64,000 nt of DNA from Fistularia commersonii (Eukaryota; Chordata; Actinopteri; Syngnathiformes; Fistulariidae), in assembly GCA_037954325.1 (NCBI GenBank), contig JBBMNZ010000015.1, forward strand, positions 15,357,501 to 15,421,500, given 5' to 3'. A program made the position numbers and the translations under genes. This document shows positions 45,740 through 57,769 of this stretch, piece by piece. Below the pieces are notes generated by a model. That model did no database searches. It was not told where the DNA came from and saw nothing but the letters and a program-made list of their open reading frames with translations. Positions within the stretch are counted from its first letter, which is position 1. The number at the start of each line of letters is the position of its first letter.

Positions 45740-48700
45740 TTTATTATTTTATTTTATCTATTTATTCATTTCATTATTTTATTTAGTTTTTTTTAATTTA
45801 TCTTTATTTTTTTATTCTGCTGCGGGCACAAGGTTTTTCCCTGAGGGAAGGTGTGTTGTTATGGCTTTTTTTTTTTTTTTTTTTGCTGTCGTTATTTTTG
45901 TGGCAGACAGTATTGGTGACACACATTTTTTTTTTTTTTTTTTTTTTTTTCAAAATTGTAAAGGCCAGTTTTGGTTTTCCATGTCCGTGACCAAGTCTCC
46001 TCTCTTAAAAAAAAAAAAAAAAAAAATTAAAAACTCGGCCTCCACTGAGGAGCTGCGACTTGCTACCTGGCAACACAGACCAACATGGATGGTATGATAC
46101 CAGACTAACCAGCCAAAGCTTTAAAAGCTTCATGCAATAGTTTGTTATTGCAATTTGCCTGATCCAGTAATGACATATAGGAGCCAGAACTTTGGTCTGT
46201 TACAACAACATGATGTTTTTGACTTCCATAAGCTTTTATGTGTTTTTTTTTTTTTCTTTAACCTTATTTAATCCTGCAACCATGGCAACCTTCGGACAAA
46301 AACTCCCAGTCCAAAACAGGTGAAAGGGTTTCCAGGTGTTTTTTTTTTTTTTTTTTTTACCATGCTTCTGGCTTGAATGGCTTTAGATAAGCAACTGAAT
46401 TCTCATTTTAACGTCATGACGTACTCTCTGCATTTATTCAAACCTCTGGCCAAACCTCGACGTGTTTTTCACAGCCTCTTTCTATTCCAGCTTACTTTTC
46501 CAAGAAAAAAAAAACAGAAACCGTGCACGCCGTTGCAACTCCATTGTAGGAAATTGAGCTGCGGCTCATGTTGTAGTTAATCTGTTGTAATCACCTCGGG
46601 GGGTCAAATGGATATATGTGTAATCACTTTATTTATCTATTTATTTTTCTTCCCAGGAAATCGTCTCGTGACCTTTCAAGGGCGTCTCAACCCCCCCCCC
46701 CCCCCCCGCCCTCGTTCGGAAAAGAAAAAAAAAGACTGAGCTCGCTAACTTGAAAGATCAGGGGATATCCTTAACGGAATATATAAATATGCAAACGTCA
46801 AAATGCCGCTCTGGCTTCATTTCCTCGGCGTTAAATTGTCCCGCTGCAAAAAAAAAAATAAATAAAAAATGGACAGCTTTCGTCATTGAAACTTGACATT
46901 TTCATGTTAATACGAAAGAGGATCAGTTGATGAAGACAAATAACCGGAGTAGTGATTTGAATATTTTCAACACGGTAAAGGATGAGGTCCGGATTCGGAC
47001 AAGCTTTCTACTCTGGGTAGAGAGAATTTTAATTTCAGCCATAGGATTGGAAGCGACACGGCATGAGGAGGTGGAATCCTCAAATGATGTGGACTAGAAT
47101 TAAAGCGCCGCTCATACATAGTGTATGAAAGACATCCGGGCCTCAATTCCACCTTTCTTAGCTGCTCTCATACATTTCCAATCTGTGCTTCGGTTCAAAG
47201 CTGACAGGTGGAGAAGAAGGTACTGACCCCTAATTTGCTGCATCAGCCTGTTCGGCTTGCCAAAATAAGTGAACGTAGAGCCGGATAATCACACGATGTG
47301 AAAACATTCCCACCTTTCCCTTTACCTCGACGAATAACAAGTTCCGCGAGCCCGTGAAGCAATTCATCTCAGACCCTTCTCCGACGGAGGGGTGTCGATT
47401 CTGGCGTGACCACGGGTTTATTCGGACACGCCTGACACCAGCTGCCACGCCGCCCTCCACACTTTGGCTCATTAGACTAGACCAGAACTTGGCCAAAGGT
47501 CAGCTATAACCTCCCATGTGTTTCTCTCTCTGCAGGATTCTCATCATGCTCGGGGGAAAATAAGTTGATGGTGACACCGAAGCCAATTTCATGCAGAGAT
47601 TCTGCATTACTGTCTTATCCGTGACCCCGGCGTTATCACGCATGGCTTTTAAGGATGCCGGCGTGACGCCGACCTGGCGTGACACGGGCGTTTTTTCAGT
47701 TTGCGTCATGTGTAAACTTAACGCCCGGGTTTGAAGTCAGCAGCTGCTCCGTTCGCTCCGTCCGATTTCAAGAGATGGTTATTCAGCAACGGTGACAGGA
47801 GGTCTGACAGCGACGCGGTGTAATAAAGTTGGACAGCTACTTCTGCAGGGATACGTACGCAGAGCTCTGAATGGACAAAGAATGTAGAGCGTGAACATAT
47901 AAAAAGGGCTGCCTTTGAGTTCAAAAATAAAAATAAACGAGTTCATTGATTCATCAAGTGGAATGAATAAAGAAAAATCCATATAATTGCGAGCTGCACA
48001 CCACTAAAGTACCTACACCAGGTGAATAATGGTGTTACTTCACCCGGGCTACTTGATTGTCGGTTCCATCACTGTCATGACTATACATCTTCTCCACCAT
48101 TGTGCACAAACCTGCATTAATAAATGCATTAAGATTGTTTGTCCGGCACTATTGTGTATCTGGTTGAAAAAGCTATGAATTGATGACAGGAAACCATGTA
48201 ATTTGTCAAATAAATAACCTGTCAGAAAAAAAAAAAAAAAAGGAAATTGTTCAGGAGCAATCACGGCGCGGCACGTGACAACCTCCCCTTTCTTCTGAAA
48301 TGTATGCAATGGAGCCAAAGATAACCATTTAGATGTATTATTTTCCCAGGTCGGATGAAGAAAGTGTCCGTCGGTTTATGAATCACGGATGGCGTTGCTC
48401 CCTCAGAGGGATGACAATAACAAATGCTTGGGTAAACACATACATTTAGGTCACCCGCAAAACACAGCGGAACAAAAATACTTTTATTTACAAGCTCGCT
48501 AAAGAATTATTTGTCACTGTTGCTCTTGCAAAGCATTTTTTACTGCCAGCAAGGCAAAAGACACATACCAAAAAGAAACTATTAAATGTAAACAGAACCA
48601 AAGCCGTGGTTACAAATTACCGACACCCGGTATTCCTATAAATAACCATATTATTTTATGCAAATCCATCTCCATTCTGAATGTCATATTTGCTAAAAGC

Positions 48701-48780
48701 ATAGAGGACAATCATTTTCGGAGCTTTAAAAAAATCCCATTGACGACTAAACCTGCCTCAGAGGTCGCTCCAGCCAATCA
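45740..48780. other. Intronic DNA rich in A/T tracts
   Basis: Long tracts at 45866-45883 (T), 45926-45949 (T), 46006-46026 (A), 46340-46358 (T) and 48226-48241 (A), with a C run at 46690-46708. No gene or named repeat found. Confidence 0.5.
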
Positions 48781-50455
48781 TCTGCCTCCATCCAACCCCT
48801 TTTTCCTGCATCCGCTACTTTAACGCCAACAAACTTCATGTTTTGAAGTTAGTTGGTTAGCATCCTTCATCCAGTCCTGACCTATCCTCGCTCCCGAAGA
48901 AAACCTTTTTTCCTGGACCGATTGCATTCAAACTAACCCCGTTGCTCTTCTCACCGCCGTCTCTTTGTGACTCTTGGCGAAGCGAACGTTTGCAGGAGGG
49001 GACGGGTTTGACCTGCCAACAGGCCGGCCTAAAACCTGCATCCGTTTGTTGCCTCGTCTTGGATTCCCAGCCATAAGATCAGGAATCTTGCAAAGAGACG
49101 TCATCTGAATGGCTTAAAGTTCCTTTAAGCACTAAGGGTGTATTTTCGGGGACTTAAAAAAATTCCCATGCTGAAAGCAGTAATGTACCTCTGTATCTTT
49201 TTGACTTTTGTTTATCTCGTTCACCGAAAGGAACACCGTGTCTTCAATGTCTACAATTAAGTCTAAAAAAAAAAGATGAAAAATAAAACTGGGAACGTCC
49301 AGTTGCCTGCTTCTGTTTTAAAATGAGCTTCGGAGCCCGGAAAATCCGATTCTTTTTTTTTTTCGGGGTGTTAAAAACATACGACTTGGCCTTTGCGTGG
49401 TCGAATCCCAACTCCCGTCCGTAGATGCAGCCATGAATGTCAATGGTTTTCTGAAGCGTCGCGTGCCGTAACGTCCTTTAGAGAATCATCTCTGTTTTTT
49501 AATCCCGCGCCACCGTGGGGAAAAGAAGGTCACAGGTAGTCGGTCTCGGTTTGTGTCCTTGCTCTGAAAGCGCAGAGATGTTTCTCAAAATCTCTGACTG
49601 CTGAATATACCGTGGACTCCAGAGGGGGAAACCATCAACCTTCAACCCTCTTTTGAATCTGAGGAACTTTCGCCCGCATCCCGATGAAGAACCGACCAAA
49701 AAAAAAAAAAAATCCCTTAACGTACATCCAAAAGCGCCAATCAAATGTTTCGAACTCGTCCGTCCCGCGCCTTCGACGTTAATTAACGACCGACCGATGA
49801 ATCCGTCGCACATCGATTCGACAAGCCACGCTCTCTTTGTTCAACGGCGAGTGTGTGTCTCATCTCCAGCCTTCAGCTAATTACAAATGAATATTTATTA
49901 CAACTGTCAGGTTGAAGTTAAAATCTGGCAAATCTCCAGCAAATTACAATCTAGTATTAATAAAATTCATGGGAGGTATAAATGATACAGATTAAACGTC
50001 CGCCATCTGGATATGGTGTCGTGAAGACCCGTTCAGGGTAGGAAGCTCTCAAGTGCCCTGAAGGTTTTTTTCATGATTCCAGCTGATTTGTCATTTAACC
50101 AAAGTGAGAAAAGAAAATTCACCATTTAATGTGCACCGGTTACTCTCTTTCCGTGAGAAAAATGCCGCTTTGTGCTGAATATTACACGCGGCCCGGTGAA
50201 AAACAAGTAACATCCACGGAGTTTGGCCAACAACGGGAAATTACTCAGATGCAGCAATTTTCTAAAGACATTGGCAGGATGGTGCTAATATCCCCTGGTC
50301 TTGGGATTTCTACCATTATGATACTTCAGTGAATTGGCTCCTGGCGCCGTTTCCATCGCCCCTGATGCCAGACCGCCACAATCTTTGCTGGACGGCCGCA
50401 ATCTTGAAATAGAATTATAATACAAACATGATAAAGTGAGACATCGCTCCATCCA
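48781..50455. other. Intronic DNA, nothing firmly recognised
   Basis: 48865-48905 ('catccagtcctgacctatcctcgctcccgaagaaaacc') may be a scrap of the complement of the common LINE C-terminus. The rest is unique, with an A tract at 49698-49711. Confidence 0.4.
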
Positions 50456-50459
50456 GAGC

Positions 50460-51205
50460 AGATAAAGTAGTCCCTTATTTATAGCGGAGGTTACGTTGCA
50501 AACACGTGACAGATGGAAAACCGGGAAGCAGCGACCATGTTTATTTCATTATCTAATTGCATTTTAAAACATTATGACCGCCACCACACTCTTATTAAGC
50601 GTATTTGCGTGCTTGAACATGTTGAGAAGTTACCCTTTTTTCTTTTTCTCTGGTTAGCATCTTCCTGTCATCTTCATAGTCGGCGTTGAAATAAATTAAA
50701 CACTTTCACAAATACAACGCAGCAAAGTAACCCTACGAGGAGCGATCGAACGTCACTGTAAAACAGACAAGGCGAGATGCTGCAAGCATGCTATGTGCAG
50801 GAGATGCAGAGAATGATGCTACGGTCGCTGAGCCAATCAGAGCCCAGGATACTGAACGCTGAGGTTCAATGCCATTTTGGGCGTAAAAGTAGGGGCTTGA
50901 AATAAATTAAACACTTTCTCAAATACAACACAGCAAAGTAACCCTACGAGGAGCGATCAAATGCTAATGTAAAACGGACAAGGCGAGATGCAAGGAATGA
51001 TGCTGCGGTCACTGAGCCAATCAGAGCCCAGGATACTGAGCGCCATGCTCGGGTCGGTCGCCACCCTAGGAAATGCTAAATTCACCATATAAATTATTGA
51101 AATAATAAATATATAAAAATACACGTACACCGCTTAAATCCGTGATGTAGCGAAAAAAATTAGATTTAAAAAAATGTAAAAATCCACGATACAGTGGATC
51201 TGCTG
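50460..51205. mobile_element. Tigger-like non-autonomous element with internal duplication
   Basis: The left end reads CAGATAAAGTAGTCCCTTAT, then 'ttatagcggaggttacgttgcaaacacg'. The right end reads 'taaatccgtgatgtagcgaa ... aaaaatccacgatacagtgg', then GATCTGCTG and TA. These match the ends of a vertebrate Tigger/pogo MITE type ('cccTCGTTTATCGCGGGGGTTACG … CCGCGATGTAGCGAA'). The right side has a TA flank; the left does not show one clearly. The interior contains the duplication at 50686-51060. Confidence 0.68.
50686..51060. repeat. 212-bp-period tandem duplication inside the Tigger-like element
   Basis: 'ttgaaataaattaaacactttcacaaatacaac', 'gcaaagtaaccctacgaggagcgatc' and 'gagccaatcagagcccaggatactga' occur twice, starting at 50686 and 50898. 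The second copy lacks about 40 bases ('tgctgcaagcatgctatgtgcaggagatg'). Confidence 0.9.
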
Positions 51206-52140
51206 TACATATATCGGCAAAAACTATGGTCCGGCATCCTCGTGATGGAAATGCGTTCTCTTCAAAACGCACCAAATACTGCGCGAGCTGTATAATTCTC
51301 CCCTGCGCGTCCAAGCGGAGGTCACATCCTGCCACTGAGGCACCTTCTTTTGAGAATCTTTCTATTATATTACGGCGAAATTCTGTCGATGCAGCATTTT
51401 CCCCCCCGTTCCTGAATAAAGCTGCATTTTCTTCATCCAATCAAGCGTTTCCCAAACAGGCCCCCGTGGTGTGTACCTGCCTCAGACGCCGAATGTGTGT
51501 CTCGGTGCGTCAAAGACGAATGTTTTTGCGAACACCGACTGCAAGGGCTCGGAGGGATCGGCTGGTGTGTAAGTTAAGCAAACAAGACAACCTTAAGCGC
51601 CCTCTGACTCACCACGAGCCACGATTGAAAATGGCAATATGGCAAATACACAGCAGCGCTAATGCCGTTCGCCCAGATTTATGTTGATTTAGTAAAATAA
51701 TTAATTCAACCTCGGCTTGTCGACGACTGCTGGTGAGCGGTTTTGCAGGCTAAGATTAAAACTGTATTTCACTGAGCCGGGAAGCCTCGGTGGAAACGGA
51801 ACCGAAGGGTTGCAAAATAGAAGAATTGCACAGAATTAGATAAATACATAGGCTGGGAGGGGGAAAGTGGACCGGATGTGAATCTTTTTTTTTTTTTTTA
51901 CACTCGGTTTTACAGTGAAACCAAACGGGCCGAGCCAACTTCGCTCCGTAATAAAAGTGACACCCGGGCGACGATAAAACAGACCGTTCGGTCGGCATGG
52001 AGACGGATTACGGGGTTCCTCTGTTGACTTTCTCACTTTCATCATCAATAAGAAGAATCTCCAAAGGTGCCGCCAACCATCATATCTGAGGAGATGGATC
52101 CGGAAATCAACCAGAATGTAGACCTGCTATGAGAGGCTTC
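51206..52140. other. Intronic DNA, nothing recognised
   Basis: The 153-codon frame at 51226-51687 lacks any domain. No repeat family seen. Confidence 0.45.
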
Positions 52141-52149
52141 TTAAACTCG

Positions 52150-52740
52150 TGCCTGGGGAGGTTCTCGGTCATCCGGGTCACGGTGATTGTTGTCGAATTC
52201 TTCTTGTCTTGCCGACTGGACTTGAAGTTCTTCATTTGAAGACGTTTCAGCCCTCAATCCAGAGGCTTCTTCAGTTCTAATAACCTGTGGGGAGTTTACG
52301 AATATAACCGACAGGTTTTTGTGGCGGGTCTAGGTTATGGTGGCTTGTTGTGTAAATGGAAGATCTGCAGAAACTAGGCCTGAGGGGGTTGTTATGCTGT
52401 TTGGGGTGTCGTTCGTTTGGACGAAAAAGCAACTTAGAGGGATAACCTGGATCGGAATGTGAAAAGGCAAAGCTAAACAAAGGAGTGAAACCCGTCGGAT
52501 CGCACGAACTGAAGCTCACGTGGACGTTACCGGGGAGCTGCTTCTGCTGTCGGGTCTTTCCCGGTTGTTTGGAGGGCGCACACGTGGCCGGTCGCTGTGT
52601 GCAAATCCGTCTCGGTATTGATCCCGTTGTATGTTTGTGAAAGGTTGCGTCTGAGGCCCTGAGGGTTTTCTGTTTCGATAAAAACGGCTTCTTTGACTCC
52701 TCTCGAACCGTCTCTCCTCTCCGGCCAGAATACGGACACG
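52150..52740 (-). pseudogene. Penelope-like element: GIY-YIG endonuclease C-terminus and 3' end
   Basis: The minus strand encodes FWPERRDGSRGVKEAVFIET, then GLRRNLSQTYNGI. This matches the end of Penelope-like GIY-YIG endonucleases ([WF]-x-x-RG-V-K-E-A-[IV]-[YF]-…-L-R-x-x-L-S-x-[TI]-Y). Downstream in sense is the family's 3' region with 'gaagaagcctctggattgagggctgaaacgtcttcaaatgaag' and 'gtgacccggatgaccgagaacctcc'. The GIY and YIG motifs and the RT are absent, so this is a 5'-truncated copy. Confidence 0.78.
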
Positions 52741-52744
52741 GCCG

Positions 52745-53440
52745 TCTACAAACTCACTTTAACTTCCTCCCGATTTGCAGACAGAGTTGAGTAATAGTTT
52801 GAAAAACAAGTCCCCGTGCATCCCGAAGATCACGATGAGCCGCGACATCGTCCGTTGCCACAGCCCGCCTCGGGAACAGGCAACAGATGATGTCATCATC
52901 TGATGTCATACGTACATAACCGATCGAATGAGCGATCGGCCTACTTTGTGTTCACATGCACGACCGCCTGACTCATCAGCTGGGAAAGAGCTCGGGGTTT
53001 TCGGTAGGTCTGCTTGCAGACCACACCGAAGATCTATTTGTGCAGAAAACCACATGTCTTCCCCCGCACCACCACAGCCTCCCGCCTACAAATCATTACT
53101 TAAAGGGCAACTTAGAGAGGGAGCCATATATCCACGGCGGTGCGATGGGTTCACGGGAAATAATTTCTTGAGATAAGCGTTTGGGGTACGATTTTGAGCG
53201 ATTTCTGCGCGCAACTGACGAATCACCTCCTGGGGGCCCGAGCCTCAATCCGAAGTTTTCCAGGGGATTTTTTTTTTTTAAACTATGTGTTTTAGGTTAC
53301 GCCGGACACTGGAGGTCTTATACGCTGTCCTTGTTGAATATGGGTTAGGGTCGGGATGGCAACGAAGAACGCCAGCTATCGGTGATGGAGGATGGCATCG
53401 GCCCTGAGCCCGGCCGTGTCCGAGTGCCCTACTTTGAGCA
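52745..53440. other. Intronic DNA, nothing recognised
   Basis: Unique sequence without supported features. Confidence 0.4.
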
Positions 53441-53640
53441 ACCGCGTGATGTTTTTCACAGAACCGGGACCTCCACGTTAGTAGACTCGGGTTAAACATT
53501 CCCAAGAGAGTCTCATCCCGGTGGGCAGCTCAGTCCTTGAGAAGTCTTGGACAGGCACCATCTGGGCCGGACGCATTTCCAGGGCACGGCCTCCCCCAGG
53601 TCCATCCTCACCTCATCTATTGTGAAGGACATGGGAGGAA
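53440..53640 (-). pseudogene. Possible LINE reverse transcriptase scrap
   Basis: The minus strand reads, across frames, FTIDEVRMDLGEA, then GNASGPDGACPRLLKD, then GMFNPSLLTW. This resembles the RT block [K]-A-S-G-P-D-G-…-LK-x-C…F-N-x-S-L of fish L2/CR1-type LINEs. Two frameshifts are needed and it is very diverged. Confidence 0.4.
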
Positions 53641-54905
53641 GCTCCGGGAGGAGGTTCGGCTGAAACCAGGGGAGTTTGGAGAGCGCAGCATAAGGAATGC
53701 TGGGGTTTTAAAATGTGGGATGTTGGACCAGCGAGACCGGGCAGGGGAGATTTTTAGACACTGACTCCCCGCTGACTCGTCTGTCTCTATTTTCAAGCCC
53801 CCTCGGAAATATTAAAACATGGCTAATGGCAATGTTCGTGCCTGATTACTAGGAAGACGATTTTCGCGATTATTTACAACTGCAGATCCAAGTTGAAAGT
53901 CGCAGAAACGTATCTGGAAAGAGTCGCTGCCTCTTGCGACCTGTCCGCGTGGTAACGCCCAATTTCCAGGAATATTTTCCGTCAAAAATCTTCATAGCGC
54001 CGTTAGTGGACGTCCATGTCTTACTTTAATTCCACGACAGATCATGTGAAATATTGACCCCCGCCAAGTGAAATGAGAGTTTCGGGCGATAAACTGAAAC
54101 GAGAATCGCGCTAAACCATACCTTTATCTGACTCGTGGTGCATATCATCTAAAAAATAAAATGCTATTTTCGATACAGATTTGTTTTCATTTTTCTAATC
54201 TTCTATCGCCTTTGTTGCAGAAACACAGCAGAACATTGGCATTTCAAGTTGTTCAGTGTGAAGACAAGATGAGATAAAATCCCTATTTTACATGCTTTCT
54301 TTCATCGCAAAAGTGGCCTTGAAGACGACGGTTACGTTCCAAGACCAAATTTGAACAAGATATGCTGCAGGTATGAGATAAACCAAATATTAATGGAAGC
54401 TTTCGCTGTGTTTCAAGGCACATACATAAATGCATCCTAAATGTTGCAGGTGGTCGAAAAAGCTGTTGTGATCCCATTGAAGTGTAGCGGCTACTGCTCT
54501 GCCTCGCCAAAAACTAATTCTGCAAAATGCAATTGTAATTACAAGTCCCAGATTGATTGGAGATGCAATCGACGTTCGCTTCTAATCATAGTTGTTGTTT
54601 GACTTTTGTTGATATATGACATGAGGTAGACAGATTAATTAGATCTCACTGTTGACAATGTAAACCCAACTTAATACCAAACAAAAATATTGTCAGATTA
54701 AGAGCTTATCCAGATACCATCTGGATATGAGAGGCAAACCCACGGCGGCTATAAATGAGCGCACGGTTACGATCGGTGTCGACGGTGACCTTGACCTGTG
54801 ACGGTGACATTCTGATCCGCTCGCCCGAAGATCCGAGTTGACATGTCAGACGTGAATTACTTAGGCGCGCCTTAGTGAGTGCTTTCGCGATGATGCCAGT
54901 GCCAT
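53641..54905. other. Intronic DNA, nothing recognised
   Basis: 54530-54740 is AT-balanced unique sequence with TGTAATTACA and ATTAATTAGAT words that would repay a conservation check. No gene seen. Confidence 0.4.
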
Positions 54906-54913
54906 GAAATAAC

Positions 54914-55668
54914 TAGGGGTGTGTAAATCAGAGCCATCATGACGATTCGATCCGATTCGATTTTTTTTTCGATACTTAAAAATGCCCCACGATTCGATTC
55001 GATTTTTTTTCACTACGATATGATTTTTGTATCTGGGCTCCAATGTTTCGAGCAGGTAGCTAAAGCCCTCGTTCTCCACCGCGCTGTACGGCCTTGCGTC
55101 TTTACATGTGAAGAAGGCAATTGCCTTCGATATGTTTTTGGCCCTTTTTGAACTGCTCGGTAACTTTGGTGGGAAAAATGTACTCATTCGCCTTCAACAA
55201 CACCATGCCGTCTTTTCAGGTGAGCCGACAAATTAGAAGTGTTGCCACAGTAGCTAACTTCAATTTGACATTCTTTACATATCGCCACATCCTTTACCAA
55301 TTCTTTCCCGTTTTTGCGGAAGCCGCACTTCCACACGAGCGATGTTAAACCTACAGGAGTGTGTAAGTCCGCGTCCTTCTCAGCCATATCAATGTCCGCC
55401 TCCCGAATGTTTAAATGAGAGTGCTATGCCAAAGAGGGTGTGTCCGCTGAAAGACTGTGCTGAAAGAGGGGAAGGGAAGCGAAGTAGGTGGAGACAAAGT
55501 AGGTTACCGCCACCCGCAGCACGGAGTGAGAATTACGCCTCAGAGCAGACTAAAAATAGACAGGTAAAATGCATACACGGATCGATACTCCTGCGGACGT
55601 GTCGATGCATCGGATCGTCAGCTGTCGGATCGATATATCGATACATATCGATTTTTTTTACGCCGCTA
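54914..55668 (-). mobile_element. hAT element with perfect 8-bp target duplication GAAATAAC and BED-finger transposase remnant
   Basis: Left end TAGGGGTG. Right end CGCCGCTA, whose complement TAGCGGCG matches six of eight. The 8-bp direct repeat GAAATAAC flanks both sides exactly (54906-54913 and 55669-55676). Subterminal CGATTCGAT / CGATATATCGAT palindromic words mark both ends, as in fish hAT elements of this type. The interior codes, on the minus strand, for a transposase N-terminus only. Confidence 0.93.
54990..55387 (-). pseudogene. ZBED-type hAT transposase N-terminus, frameshifted
   Basis: From 55387 leftward: MAEKDADLHTPVGLTSLVWK, CGFRKNGKELVKDVAICKEC, then CGNTSNLSAHLKRRHG. This is a BED zinc finger with intact Cys-x2-Cys (CKEC) and His-x4-His (HLKRRH) ligands; the VWK-x-FGF block has lost one or two residues. 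After about 65 residues the frame shifts near 55185. It continues as MSTFFPPKLPSSSKRAKNIS, KAIAFFTCKDARPYSAVENE and GFSYLLETLEPRYK, the conserved region after the finger in ZBED/hAT proteins. It then ends in the terminal repeat. The RNaseH-like catalytic core and dimerisation domain are missing. Confidence 0.88.
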
Positions 55669-55959
55669 GAAATAACGCTTACTCCGCTATTCCGGTTAGC
55701 TTTGAGCAAAGTGTTGTAAATGCTGTATTTAACGAAATCGGTCGAATCACGTGTTTCGAGCGCGGCTTAAACCCAGTACTGACGCACGTAGGCATGTTTT
55801 TATTACAATTATTACCTCCGATGAGACCGGATAGGTATATAGATGTGTTTACGAAGGGGATAGCCGGTTCAATACCGCGGATCAAGTCCAGACAGCATTA
55901 CAATTCATTTTCATCCCTCACAGTTCCTCGAAACCGGCATCCCGCTGTAACCCGAACCC

Positions 55960-56290
55960 CGGCCTTCACCTCGCTGCCATTTGGAGGGTGAAGGAAGTCT
56001 TTCGCGGAAAAAGGCAGTCGCTCCTCACGGCGTTAGCGGCAGTGATGCAGGGGCGGGGAACGATTTCAATCGCCAGCTCTGCGGGCTTTATTGCCACTTC
56101 CAGAAACACCGGAGCAGGACGTGCCGCGATTTCCTCCGGCGCGTCCGGCGCTATCGAGGCTCACCCGCTCAGGGGAGAAGCCATTAGCAATGCGGTCGGA
56201 TGGCGTCGGGATCCGGGTCGGACTCGCTCTCCGGCTCGCCCTCCCTCCGGGCCGGAGCGTCGGACGCACTGCTGAGACACCCCGGCGTAA
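55960..56290. other. GC- and CpG-rich patch in the intron
   Basis: Dense CpG stretch with overlapping open frames on both strands but no recognisable protein. It could be a CpG island (alternative promoter) or simply a GC-rich segment. No splice-site plus domain combination supports an exon. Confidence 0.4.
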
Positions 56291-57765
56291 CTGTACTGTC
56301 AGTTTTCCTAGTTCGCTCTCTCCACCTCTCGCTTTAAGATTCAAGTCAGGGTCACGGCGGCTCCATTTTTATTTGATGACTCCTCCATTGTGGGGTGCTT
56401 ATGTTGGGATGAGAAAAGGAGACTGTGAGGCTGCCAAAAACTACTGGCTGGTGCTATAGGGGCAACTATGTTCGGCTCTACATCAGTGTGACAAAAGGAG
56501 TGAGAAGTGGGTCTCAGGCTGTCACTATCCGGGGAGAGGAGAGGGAATTGGCTGGTTTCAGTGCATCCAACTTAATGAGTTCTGTTAATCAGTGAAAGGA
56601 TAGCTCGCACACATTTGTAATGGCAAGAATGAAGACGGGATTAAGGAAGTGGAGAGGAAAAAAAAAAAAAAAAAAATAGTCTCTCCGACCGCTCAGAGCC
56701 GAGGCGACGCTTCCCGAACGGCGGGGCCGGTGCGGCTACGCTTCGTGATCACCTTCCGTCTAATTTACCCAACATGCAACGGCAAGTCGCTCAGCTGCTC
56801 AACTGTATAAACAATCAGCCGACTACACAAGCCTTTCTGTCCAGAGCCTCCCATCGGAGCCGTCTGAAGTCAGCTGAACGGCGCTGCCCTGCACTGACAG
56901 CTTGAGGTAATGGATGTGCAGCGTTTAATGGGAGGCATTATGTGACTGCGTTGGCCTGTGCGGATAAAAAGACCCACGGATTCGCGTTTTCCTTCGGATT
57001 TTTTCAAAATTATCTTTACTTTCAATTACTTTATATATACTCCTCTAGTACATATTTAACTGGGGCTGCCATTTTGAAGGCTATTGCAACATCAAAATAC
57101 CTCACAAAAAGAAAAAAAAAAAAAAAAAGAGAAAAACAAAACAAAACACGTGATTCAATTAATGCTTTTCGCATTGGCCGTGCATCGAAACAGGAAGCAG
57201 GAAACGATCAGTGCAAACAGTGGCTTCCTTGATTCTCCATCACGAGTCACACAAGAAAAAAAAAGTGGCGATAAACTGATTGAAAATGGGGAAAAGGCAA
57301 CGGCATTATTACATAACCTAAATGAATTTAAAAAAAGAATAACGTTTGGAAATAAATTCGCATACCGTGTCCGACTGTGATGACATCATCCACTATTGTG
57401 AAACTGACAGACCAGAATTTAAGCTTAAGATCCCCCCCTCCCCCCGAGAAGTCGGGATTTAGCTTTAGCTCAAGGAAAACGTGAGCTTCAGAATGTAACC
57501 GTTGCCACGCCGACTTGGGAATAGCAAGATGAACATTTCTGGAAAGTCAACTGCGCCCCGTATGGGCTCGCAAACGGCTCGGACTGCCAGACGGTGTTGG
57601 AGCTGCTTCCCGCTCACAACGGACGGAAAACTCGACCGATCACAACAGCAAGGGGAGCTTCGGAGTTTCAAACATATGCTAGTAGCACCAATGGGAAGTT
57701 GGTTTGGAGTAGCTTAGTAGCTTGCAACTACCTTGTTTAAAATGAAAAAAAAAAAAAAAAAAAAA
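56291..57765. other. Intronic DNA, nothing recognised
   Basis: Poly-A at 56660-56677, 57113-57128 and 57745-57767, the last directly abutting the next element. No gene found. Confidence 0.45.
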
Positions 57766-57769
57766 AATA

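Noticed and set aside
46690..46708. G-quadruplex or functional C tract
   Set aside because: A single C run without the spaced G/C tracts needed for a defined structure; treated as homopolymer slippage.
51226..51687. 153-codon open frame
   Set aside because: No domain, signal peptide or splice context; not near any gene and partly GC-driven.
56391..56459. Possible small exon (open frame reading MTPPLWGAYVGMRKGDC...)
   Set aside because: Short, no recognised family and no convincing flanking splice sites; kept as unannotated intron.
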